Assembly: GCA_027296665.1 (NCBI GenBank)
Contig: JAPUIV010000174.1
Span: 1 to 14,668 of the forward strand
DNA length: 14,668 bases
DNA from: Acidobacteriota bacterium
Lineage (GTDB): Bacteria > Acidobacteriota > Polarisedimenticolia > JAPUIV01
Reading direction: 5' to 3'
Shown here: piece after piece, positions 7,668-14,449 of the stretch
Position numbering within the stretch: position 1 is the first letter of the stretch
Layout of the letters: the number at the start of each line of letters is the position of its first letter
Made by a program: the position numbers and the translations under genes
The notes under the pieces: generated by a model
What the model was told of the DNA's origin: nothing
Databases searched by the model: none
Seen by the model: only the letters and a program-made list of their open reading frames with translations

Positions 7668-8353
7668 CTTGCTTCCCTCATATCAGCCACCTCCGCGGCG
7701 GCGGGCCAATTTTCTCGCTGCCAATCCTGGTAGTCTTCGGCGGAGTCGACGAATAAATGGCCGCGCATGTTGTAGTGCCCGAATCCGCATAATTCGGCAC
7801 AGGCGATCTCATAGGTGCCGGCCTTGGTGGCCTCGAACCAGATCGCGATCTCGCGCCCGGGCAGGGCATCCTGTTTCACCCGGAGATGCGGGAGAAAAAA
7901 GCTATGGATGACGTCATCGGAACCCAGCAACACCAGAATTTTTTTATTGATCGGAACGTGTAGGTCGTTTTCCTTCTCCAGATCGTCTTTCGTTCCAAAC
8001 TCGTTGTCAGGACCGGGATAGATTATCCGCCAGTTGAACTGCTTGCCGATCACCTTGACCTGAACGTCGGTCTCGGGGATCACCCCGCGAATGTCCTGCC
8101 AGACCACGCCGCTCATGATGGTCAGGATCACCAGAATGATGGCCGGAACGACTGTCCAGATGACTTCCAGGGTATTGTTGCCATGCGAGTACAGGGCGGG
8201 CCGCCCCTCCCGCCGGCGGTACAGGAACAGGAAGGCCACCATGACGACCATGACCAGGAGGAATACCGCGGTGGTGATGTAGTAGATGAGATAAAAAAGG
8301 GAGTCGATCCGCTCGCCAAAAGTCGAAACGTTCTCCGGGAGCCAGCCCATCAT
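7664..8353 (-). CDS. ctaC: Cytochrome c oxidase subunit II (CuA subunit)
   Basis: This 229-aa protein accepts electrons from cytochrome c and passes them through CuA to heme a. It has two membrane helices (about 20-45 and 62-85) and a periplasmic cupredoxin domain with the complete CuA set: H150 (VIHSFF), then C185, E187, C189, H193 and M196 in CAELCGFGHYNM. W108 in KQFNW suits electron entry. There is no lipobox and no C-terminal cytochrome c domain, so the enzyme is aa3 rather than caa3 in layout. The ATG at 8353 is preceded by GGAGGA at 9 nt; a second ATG follows at once. It is the first gene of the oxidase operon, behind a good promoter and a palindromic leader. Confidence 0.96.
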   Translation of the reverse strand: MMGWLPENVSTFGERIDSLFYLIYYITTAVFLLVMVVMVAFLFLYRRREGRPALYSHGNNTLEVIWTVVPAIILVILTIMSGVVWQDIRGVIPETDVQVKVIGKQFNWRIIYPGPDNEFGTKDDLEKENDLHVPINKKILVLLGSDDVIHSFFLPHLRVKQDALPGREIAIWFEATKAGTYEIACAELCGFGHYNMRGHLFVDSAEDYQDWQRENWPAAAEVADMREAR

Positions 8354-8404
8354 CAGCGGGTTTCCTCCATCGCTCGGGATCGAATGTTCAAAAGACGGAT
8401 CTCT

Positions 8405-8427
8405 GGGAGAACATGACCCGTTCTCCC
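8405..8427. promoter_or_regulatory. Perfect 8-bp inverted repeat in the ctaC leader
   Basis: GGGAGAAC (8405-8412) and GTTCTCCC (8420-8427) are exact reverse complements separated by 7 bp. The element lies between the predicted start of transcription (near 8447) and the ctaC ribosome site, at about +20 to +42. It could be an operator for a dimeric regulator or a stable RNA hairpin in the leader. No U-run follows it on the minus strand, so a simple intrinsic terminator is unlikely. Confidence 0.5.
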
Positions 8428-8453
8428 CCTACACCCCGTACGAAATGAGGCTG

Positions 8454-8482
8454 ATTATACACATCCCTTCCCCTCCGGTCTA
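8454..8482 (-). promoter_or_regulatory. ctaC: Sigma70-like promoter of the oxidase operon
   Basis: On the minus strand, a perfect TATAAT box (8459-8454) stands 17 bp from TAGACC (8482-8477), which matches 4 of 6 bases of the -35 consensus. Predicted transcription starts near 8447, giving a leader of about 95 nt ahead of ctaC. Perfect -10 boxes are rare in such GC-rich DNA, which supports the call. A short palindrome (CGCGAATCGCG, 8486-8496) lies just upstream. Confidence 0.6.
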
Positions 8483-8568
8483 GCCCGCGAATCGCGCCGT
8501 CAAAAATGGCAACCCTGGTGGAAAACTTGCGGGTATCTGGAGGGAATCGCAATCAGATCGGTGGGGAT

Positions 8569-8871
8569 TCAATCAAAATCGAACGGTCTGGGCGGTTTCT
8601 CATCGGTTTCCTCCGCCTTCTTCACCGCCTCCCGGAACTTTTTCTCCATGATCTCGTCGTGGTGGCGTTGCTCATCCATCGCCTTTTCGAGCTGGACATT
8701 GGCCTGGCTCCGTTTCTCCTTGGCCTCCCGGGCGACCTCGTCGAGGCTCCGGAATCCCTCCCGGCGCGGCCGTTCCTCCAGAAGAATGGCGCCGGTCCCC
8801 CGATCGATGGTGAGGCGGGTCCGGCACCCGGGACAGAACAGAACGATCGGTTCCTTTGACTTTTTGCCCAT
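8569..8871 (-). CDS. Small CPGC-motif coiled-coil protein, last gene of the efflux operon
   Basis: I do not recognise a named family. The 100-aa product opens with a basic stretch and IVLFCPGCRTRLTID, a half zinc-ribbon knuckle with C13 and C16 and no second Cys pair. A highly charged helix from about 43 to 92, rich in Lys, Glu, Arg and Ala, looks like a coiled coil, and the protein ends in an acidic FDFD. With one CxxC, metal binding would need dimer formation or the pair may be redox-active. There is no signal peptide or membrane segment, so it should be cytoplasmic. The ATG at 8871 follows the RND stop by 9 nt, and that TGA is part of the GAGG ribosome site, so the two genes are tightly coupled. 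Function is unknown. Confidence 0.7.
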   Translation of the reverse strand: MGKKSKEPIVLFCPGCRTRLTIDRGTGAILLEERPRREGFRSLDEVAREAKEKRSQANVQLEKAMDEQRHHDEIMEKKFREAVKKAEETDEKPPRPFDFD

Positions 8872-8880
8872 TCCTTTGCC

Positions 8881-11800
8881 TCAGGAGGGAGAGCCCTGAA
8901 CTCCCTCAAATCGAAGAGGGTCCTTCGCCGTCCCTCGAAACCAGGCGCGCGCCTCGGTCACCAGGCTGAACAGGAGAGGGACAAGAAAGATGGTGAACAA
9001 CGTGGATACGGCCAGCCCCCCGACAACCACGCTGCCGATGCCGCGGTACAGTTCCGAACCGGCCCCGGGGAACAGGATCAAGGGTAACATTCCGAAAATA
9101 CTGGTGGTGGCGCTCATGGCGATCGGACGGATGCGGGTCCGGACCGAGTCCCGGATCGCCTCCCGGTGGGGGATTCCCTTCTTCATCCGGTTCAAGGCCT
9201 GGTGGACGATCAGAATGGCGTTATTGACCACGATACCGACCAGGATCACGAAGCCCAGCATGGTGAGAACATCCAGCTGCTGAGGGGCTACGGTAAGGTT
9301 GACGAACCACAAACCGAGAAACCCGCCCGCGGCCGCCAGGGGGACGCTCACCATGATTACCAGGGGGTAGAGAAAGCTGTCGAACAGGGCCGCCATCAGC
9401 AGGTAGGTGATCATGATGGCGAGAAGGAAATTCCATTGCAGGGCCTGCCGGGTGACGGTGAGATCGTCGGCGCTGCCGGCCAGGTTTGCCCCGTACTGGC
9501 CGTCCAGGCCACCCCGAGCCCGGATGGGCGCGATGACCTCGGACTCGATCCGATCCATCACCGCTTGCAGGGGAATGTCCGGGGGCGGGGTCACCTGAAT
9601 GGTGATGGCGCGGTCCCGCTCGATATGGTGGATCTGTTCCGGGCCGGTGGTTAGCCGGACGGTTGCCAGGGAACCGAGCGGCACCAGGCCGCCGGCCGGG
9701 ACCCGGATGAGAAGGTTTTCCAGATCCTGGGTTTTCCGGATGAACCGTTCCTGGCCCATCAGGGTCAGGTCGATCTCCCTGCCCTGGTACCGGTAATCGC
9801 TGACCTTCACGCCGTCGAGAAGAACGTCCACGATCCGGCCCAGCGAGGCGGTATCCAGGTTGGAATCGGCCAGGCGAACCCGGTCGGGAACGATCTGGAT
9901 CTGCGGGTAGGAGATATCGAGGCCCGGAACCGGGCGGAACTGGGAGGTGGGCAGGGCGACCTTCAGACGTCCAAACATCTCCTTTCCTATGAGGATGAGT
10001 CGATCCAGGTCGGGACCATGGATCTCGATGTCGACGCTCCGGCCGCCGCGGAATCCTCTTTGAAACAGTCCCCACTGCTGGACGATGCCGAACACCCCGG
10101 GAATCTCGGACAACGGTTTTTGAAGGATCGGCAACAACTCCTTCACCCGGGACGGATCCAGGGCGCCGGCGGCCACGAATGCCTGGGTGCCGAAGGCTAC
10201 ATACCAGAATTTGCTGATGACCGGTTCCTTCGGGTTTTGCACCTCCCGCAACCCGGGAAAGAGAAAATGAGACTTCACTCGGTTCTCGATGACCGTGCCA
10301 ATCTTCGATAACTCCTCGAAGCTGTACCCGGGTGGGGGGACCAGGATTCCGAAAACCAGGTTTTGATTCCCCTGCGGCAGGTATTCCGCCTTGGGTACCA
10401 GACCGACCACGATGAGAACGGAAAGCAGAACAAACAGGAACACCACGGCAACCCGGGTCTTGACCGATCCGGACATCCGGTAGACCCATCCGGCCACGAT
10501 CTCTGGAATCGAGCCGATCCTGCGCACCCATCCCGGCAGGGAGACCCTTCCTCCCGCCGCCCCTGCCGGATTTAGTTTCCCCAGGACTCGCGCCCCCATG
10601 GAGGGGATCACGGTGACGGAGACAATGAGACTCAGTCCGACCGAGCAACTCACGGCGATGGCGATATCGCGAAACAGCTGGCCCGCCTCCTGCTTCACGT
10701 ACAGGATGGGCAGAAAGACCGCCATGGTGGTCAGGGTGCTGGCCAGGATCGCGCCCCACACCTCGACCGTACCCTCCCTGGCGGCCTGGCGCGCGGGGAG
10801 GCCTCCCTGCCAGTGCCGGTATATGTTCTCCAGCACCACGATGGCGTTGTCGACCACCATACCGACCGCGAAACTCATTCCCGCCAGGCTGATCACGTTG
10901 ATGTTGCGCCCGAATACCGACATGGCGAGAAAGGTTCCGATGATGCAGATCGGGATCGCGGTGGCGATGACCAGGACGCTCCGCCAGCTCCTGAGGAACA
11001 GCAGCAGGACCAGGATGGCCAGCCCGCCGCCGACGAAGATATTTTGCCGGACCAGGGAGATCGCCGCGTCAATGTACTCGGTCTCGTCATAAACTTGGAG
11101 AAGCTCCACTTCCTGGGAGGCGAGGAGGCCCTGGTTGAGCTCCTCGAGCGCCTGTCGGATCCCTTCCATCACCTCGATCACGTTCGAACCCGGCTCCCGG
11201 ATCGCGTTCAAGGCGATGGTAGGGACCCCGAAGGCCCGGACCACCACACGGCGTTTTTTATAGTCGATCCGGACTTCGGCAATATCCCTGACGAAGATCC
11301 TCCTGCCGCTCTCCCGCGCGATCACCACGCCCTCGACATCCTCGGGCGTCTGGAACTCGCCCAGTGTACGGACCAGGTAACGGCGCTTGCTCTCGTCGAA
11401 ATCACCGGCGCTCACATTCCGGTTCTCCAATGCCAGGGCCCGTTCCAGTTCGGCGATGGTGATCCCGAGCGCCGACATGGCGTCCGGATCGATGATCACC
11501 TGGAGTTCCTTTTCCCTGCCGCCAAAAAAATTCGACTGGGAGACACCCGGCACCCTCTCCAGGCGGGGCTTGATGACATCCTCGGCGAGGTCGCGGTAGG
11601 AATCGATGTTCCTGGTATTTCCGGCCTTCCTTTTCAAAAGGAACCAGGCGACGGCGCCGGCATTCGGGTCCACGGTGGTGAGGACCGGCTCCTCGGTCCG
11701 ATCAGGGTATTCCGGCACCTGATCGAGGCGATTGGAAACGCGCACGAGGGCCGCCGAGATGTCGGCGCCGACGGGGAATTCGAGGAGGATCGTGCCGTTC

Positions 11801-12060
11801 CCATCCCGGCTGATACTGGTCATTCGTTTCAAACCTTCGACGTTCTTCAGCTGATCTTCCTGCTCGAGAATGATCTCCCGTTCAATCTCCTCCGGACTGG
11901 CTCCCGGCCAGATGGTGCTGACACTGATCTCGGCGCGATCGACGCTGGGAACGAGCTGGACGGGGATCCGGGTCAAGGCAAGAACGCCGAACAGGACCAG
12001 AAGAAGGACACTGACAATGACCGAGACCGGGCGTTGGATGGAGAGATCGACCAGTTTCAA
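8881..12060 (-). CDS. RND efflux pump, HAE1 type (AcrB-like inner-membrane transporter)
   Basis: This 1059-aa proton-driven exporter has the full RND layout: helix 1 (PVSVIVSVLLLVLFGVLAL) after the family start LVDLSIQRPV, a first large periplasmic loop (WPGASPEEIE), helices 2-6 near 335-490, a second large loop, and the final helices. Helix 4 reads GMVVDNAIVVLEN, keeping one of AcrB's two Asp residues (D404) with Asn at the second. In the helix-10 region GIVVNNAILIV has Asn where AcrB has Lys940. Heavy-metal (CzcA) signatures are absent, so small organic substrates are likelier. The start is TTG at 12060, overlapping the adaptor stop as TTGA and preceded by GGGAGGGG. No outer-membrane TolC-like gene is present in the window. 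Confidence 0.95.
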   Translation of the reverse strand: MKLVDLSIQRPVSVIVSVLLLVLFGVLALTRIPVQLVPSVDRAEISVSTIWPGASPEEIEREIILEQEDQLKNVEGLKRMTSISRDGNGTILLEFPVGADISAALVRVSNRLDQVPEYPDRTEEPVLTTVDPNAGAVAWFLLKRKAGNTRNIDSYRDLAEDVIKPRLERVPGVSQSNFFGGREKELQVIIDPDAMSALGITIAELERALALENRNVSAGDFDESKRRYLVRTLGEFQTPEDVEGVVIARESGRRIFVRDIAEVRIDYKKRRVVVRAFGVPTIALNAIREPGSNVIEVMEGIRQALEELNQGLLASQEVELLQVYDETEYIDAAISLVRQNIFVGGGLAILVLLLFLRSWRSVLVIATAIPICIIGTFLAMSVFGRNINVISLAGMSFAVGMVVDNAIVVLENIYRHWQGGLPARQAAREGTVEVWGAILASTLTTMAVFLPILYVKQEAGQLFRDIAIAVSCSVGLSLIVSVTVIPSMGARVLGKLNPAGAAGGRVSLPGWVRRIGSIPEIVAGWVYRMSGSVKTRVAVVFLFVLLSVLIVVGLVPKAEYLPQGNQNLVFGILVPPPGYSFEELSKIGTVIENRVKSHFLFPGLREVQNPKEPVISKFWYVAFGTQAFVAAGALDPSRVKELLPILQKPLSEIPGVFGIVQQWGLFQRGFRGGRSVDIEIHGPDLDRLILIGKEMFGRLKVALPTSQFRPVPGLDISYPQIQIVPDRVRLADSNLDTASLGRIVDVLLDGVKVSDYRYQGREIDLTLMGQERFIRKTQDLENLLIRVPAGGLVPLGSLATVRLTTGPEQIHHIERDRAITIQVTPPPDIPLQAVMDRIESEVIAPIRARGGLDGQYGANLAGSADDLTVTRQALQWNFLLAIMITYLLMAALFDSFLYPLVIMVSVPLAAAGGFLGLWFVNLTVAPQQLDVLTMLGFVILVGIVVNNAILIVHQALNRMKKGIPHREAIRDSVRTRIRPIAMSATTSIFGMLPLILFPGAGSELYRGIGSVVVGGLAVSTLFTIFLVPLLFSLVTEARAWFRGTAKDPLRFEGVQGSPS

Positions 12061-13193
12061 GATTCCCCTCCCGGCGCGGAATCGGCCTCATCTCTCCCGA
12101 ACTCCACGGAAAAATGGATCCTCTGGCCATCCTGGAGTCCCTCGTTGCCCCGGATGACCACCATTTGACCGGCGGAGAGATCTCCCTCCACTTCGATCCG
12201 GTTGCCCATCGCTTCCCCCCGGCGAACCGGGCGCCGCCGGGCAACTCCCTCCTCGATAGTGAACACCACCCGTTCGCTGCCGTCGTCCACCACGGCATCC
12301 TTGGGAACGAACAACGCCAGGCGGGATTGTTTCAGGGGAAGGGTGGCGCGGCAGAGCATGCCCCCGCGGATCACGCCCCCGGGGTTGGGGATCTCCAGGC
12401 GCAGGGGAAAGGTCCTGGTGTCGACATCCCCGACGGGGGCGATCGACCTCAATTCCGCCTCCAGGTCCAATCCCGGCGCCGCGTCGCAATGGATGCGGAT
12501 CCCTTCCGGATCGAGACGGGAAACGTATCGTTCGGGCAGGTCGATCCGGACTTCCATCCGTCCAGGGTCCACCATTTCCACGATGACCCCGCCCTGCGGA
12601 ACCCATTCTCCGACCTCCGTCTCCTTCCTGATCACGATGCCTGAAAAGGGGGCCCGGATCGTGGTCTTTTTGATCAACGATCGCAGGCGAAGAAGTTCCG
12701 CTTCATCACCGGCAACCCGATGGAGAGCCTGTTCCTCCACCAGGACGCTGTCGTCGAATTGCTGCCGGGAGATTACCTTTTCTTCGAGAAGGGCCAGATT
12801 CCGTATCCGGCGGGAGACCATCAATTTGTAGGCGGCCCGATTCGCCTCCAGATCGGCTTCCTGTTTTTCCCGCAACCGTTCCAGAATGTCCCGGCGCAGA
12901 TTTGCCAGTACCCGTCCCTCGGCGACCTCCTCCCCTTCCTCCACCAAGATCTCTGCCACGATTCCGGCCACTTCACTGGCAACGGTTGACCGCCGCCAGG
13001 GCGAGGCGGTCCCCACCAATCTCACGTGCCCGGCGATCACGTGTTCCTCCACTTCGGCAACCGCCACCAGGGCGGGAGGAAGAGCCGGGAAGGGAGAAAC
13101 TTCCTCCGCTCCCTGCGCCGGTTCGGGAACGTCGGCGCAACCAAAAACCGGGAGACATAGGCAAACAGTAAGGATTGGAAACCATGCTCGCAT
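12057..13193 (-). CDS. RND efflux periplasmic adaptor (membrane fusion lipoprotein)
   Basis: This 378-aa HlyD/AcrA-family adaptor links the RND pump to an outer-membrane channel. A lipoprotein signal ends in PVFGC (C19). A first lipoyl half follows (about 55-97, VAGIVAEILVEEGEEV), then a helical hairpin rich in charged residues (about 100-165), the second lipoyl half (IRAPFSGIVIRKETEVGEWV), a beta-barrel and a membrane-proximal domain ending near VVIRGNEGLQDGQRI. The ATG at 13193 gives the intact lipoprotein signal; the frame extends to 13295, but that part has no start or signal character. Only a weak GAGA ribosome site lies directly before the ATG. It is the first gene of the efflux operon, overlapping the pump gene by 4 bp and divergent from msrP. 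Confidence 0.93.
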   Translation of the reverse strand: MRAWFPILTVCLCLPVFGCADVPEPAQGAEEVSPFPALPPALVAVAEVEEHVIAGHVRLVGTASPWRRSTVASEVAGIVAEILVEEGEEVAEGRVLANLRRDILERLREKQEADLEANRAAYKLMVSRRIRNLALLEEKVISRQQFDDSVLVEEQALHRVAGDEAELLRLRSLIKKTTIRAPFSGIVIRKETEVGEWVPQGGVIVEMVDPGRMEVRIDLPERYVSRLDPEGIRIHCDAAPGLDLEAELRSIAPVGDVDTRTFPLRLEIPNPGGVIRGGMLCRATLPLKQSRLALFVPKDAVVDDGSERVVFTIEEGVARRRPVRRGEAMGNRIEVEGDLSAGQMVVIRGNEGLQDGQRIHFSVEFGRDEADSAPGGES

Positions 13194-13199
13194 TCTCTC

Positions 13200-13229
13200 A
13201 GTGTAGTCCGGGGATCCATCCGGAATCAA
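13200..13229 (-). promoter_or_regulatory. Weak candidate promoter for the efflux operon
   Basis: TTGATT (13229-13224) and TACACT (13205-13200) are 18 bp apart on the minus strand, each matching 4 of 6 consensus bases. If used, transcription would start at or within a base or two of the adaptor ATG, giving a nearly leaderless message. That would agree with the poor ribosome site there. Chance similarity cannot be excluded. Confidence 0.25.
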
Positions 13230-13274
13230 GGAGTAACGCCCGGAGAAACCGATGCTCCGGGGCTTTCGCCCTTT

Positions 13275-13303
13275 TTGCCCGGCGGCCCTTCCCATGGTAA
13301 TCT
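13275..13303 (+). promoter_or_regulatory. Weak candidate promoter for the msrP-like gene
   Basis: TTGCCC (13275-13280) is followed by GGTAAT (13296-13301, 15-bp spacer) or TAATCT (13298-13303, 17-bp spacer). The start would fall near 13310, leaving a leader that carries the AAGGAAGGAG ribosome site at 13338-13347. If real, it rules out the in-frame TTG at 13275 as the translation start. Confidence 0.25.
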
Positions 13304-13355
13304 GTGGGCGACCATCGGTCCCGGATGGTCCCTCAGGAAGGAAGGAGACAGGTTC

Positions 13356-14345
13356 CTGGCTTGGATCCGCATTCCCAGGCGGTGGGAAATTCCCGAGCGG
13401 GAAATCACACCGCGCGCGGCCTTCACCCGACGAAGGGAGTTCCTTCGCCTGGCCGGGCTGGCCGGGACCGGGCTTCTTCTCGGAAGCGCCTCACTAACAT
13501 GTGACGGAAAAGGCAGGCAGGAAACGGCCTCATCGGCCGCTGATTCGCCGGGGACCATGCCTTCCAACGATCGCTATCCCGCAAAACGGAATCATTCCTT
13601 CCGCCCCGATCGCCCGGTCACTCCCGAAACAATCGCCTCCCGGTACAACAATTTTTACGAATTCGGCGAAGCCAAGGAGGAGGTATGGCGCCAGGTTGGC
13701 CGTTTCGAAATCTCGCCCTGGCGGATCGAGATCCGGGGCCTGGTCGAGAACCCTGCCACCTACGATCTGGAGAGCCTGCTCCGCGAGATGCCTCTGGAGG
13801 AACGAATTTACCGATTTCGCTGCGTCGAGGCCTGGGCAATGGTGGTTCCCTGGACCGGCTTTCCCTTTCGCCATCTCATCGACAAGGTGCGGCCATTGCC
13901 GGGCGCCCAATTCGTCCGGTTGGTCAGTTTCCACAAACCGGAGCAGGCCCCGGGTCAGGCCCGGGCCACATGGTACCCGTGGCCCTACCATGAGGCCCTC
14001 ACCATCGAGGAGGCGATGAATGATCTGACCATGCTGGTCACCGGTATATACGGCCATCCTCTGCCAAAACAGCACGGTGCTCCCCTGCGTCTCATCGTCC
14101 CGTGGAAATACGGGTACAAGAGCATCAAATCAATTGCCCGGATCGAATTCGTCAGGAAGAAGCCTCCTACCTTCTGGAACACCGTCGCCCCGCGAGAGTA
14201 TGGCTTCGTCTCGAATGTCGACCCGGCGGTGCCCCATCCCCGGTGGTCGCAAGCGACCGAAAGGATGATCGGATCCGGGAAAACCCGCCCCACACTCCCC
14301 TTCAACGGCTACGCCGAACAGGTTGCGGGACTGTACCGTTCCTGA
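13356..14345 (+). CDS. msrP: MsrP/YedY-like molybdopterin sulfoxide reductase, catalytic subunit
   Basis: The product of about 329 aa has a twin-arginine signal (RRREFLRLAG, about residues 25-34, then a hydrophobic stretch). The sulfite-oxidase-fold domain then follows E. coli MsrP closely: YNNFYEFGEAKEEVW, LEERIYRFRCVEAWAMVVPWTGFP with C156 as the predicted Mo ligand, GAPLRLIVPWKYGYKSIKSI, HPRWSQATERMIGSG and FNGYAEQVAGLYR. In that family the enzyme repairs oxidised methionine in periplasmic proteins, using electrons from the membrane partner MsrQ. No msrQ follows here. The start is uncertain: no ATG or GTG lies before the Tat motif. A CTG at 13356, 8 nt after the strong AAGGAAGGAG site, fits best; a TTG at 13275 lacks a ribosome site. 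Family assignment is firm, the start is not. Confidence 0.9.
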   Translation: MAWIRIPRRWEIPEREITPRAAFTRRREFLRLAGLAGTGLLLGSASLTCDGKGRQETASSAADSPGTMPSNDRYPAKRNHSFRPDRPVTPETIASRYNNFYEFGEAKEEVWRQVGRFEISPWRIEIRGLVENPATYDLESLLREMPLEERIYRFRCVEAWAMVVPWTGFPFRHLIDKVRPLPGAQFVRLVSFHKPEQAPGQARATWYPWPYHEALTIEEAMNDLTMLVTGIYGHPLPKQHGAPLRLIVPWKYGYKSIKSIARIEFVRKKPPTFWNTVAPREYGFVSNVDPAVPHPRWSQATERMIGSGKTRPTLPFNGYAEQVAGLYRS

Positions 14346-14366
14346 ACGGGAACCGGAAATCCCGTT
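14345..14366 (+). terminator. Possible hairpin at the msrP end
   Basis: AACGGGA (14345-14351) pairs with TCCCGTT (14360-14366) across an 8-nt loop, starting on the last base of the msrP stop codon. No T-run follows, so it is at best a weak or factor-dependent terminator, or an RNA-stabilising stem. Confidence 0.3.
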
Positions 14367-14377
14367 GCCGGAACATG

Positions 14378-14386
14378 TGCTAGAAT
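14378..14386 (+). promoter_or_regulatory. Candidate extended -10 element upstream of the right-edge gene
   Basis: TGC-TAGAAT reads as an extended -10 box (TGn plus a 5-of-6 match to TATAAT). No clear -35 lies 17 bp upstream, as is acceptable for this promoter type. Transcription would start near 14393 and reach the ATG at 14450. Confidence 0.35.
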
Positions 14387-14449
14387 TCCCTTCCGCGCAT
14401 GGAAGGCCGTTGATCCAACCGGTTAGCGGGCACGAGGCAATTCTCCACA

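Noticed and set aside
5370..7733. 787-codon plus-strand open frame opposite ctaA and ctaD
   Set aside because: It is antisense to two well-conserved oxidase genes, has low-complexity charged composition (Gly, Asp, Glu, His, Arg rich) and no recognisable domain; a typical shadow in GC-rich DNA.
7664..8353. Possible caa3 oxidase with cytochrome c fused to subunit II
   Set aside because: The protein ends about 30 residues after the CuA motif and has no CxxCH heme site.
8483..8568. Terminator of the efflux operon after the CPGC gene
   Set aside because: I found only imperfect 5-bp pairings and the short CGCGAATCGCG palindrome, with no hairpin plus T-run on the minus strand.
9221..10759. 512-codon minus-strand open frame inside the RND gene
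   Set aside because: It is an out-of-frame shadow rich in Arg, Gly and Pro; the RND frame carries all family motifs.
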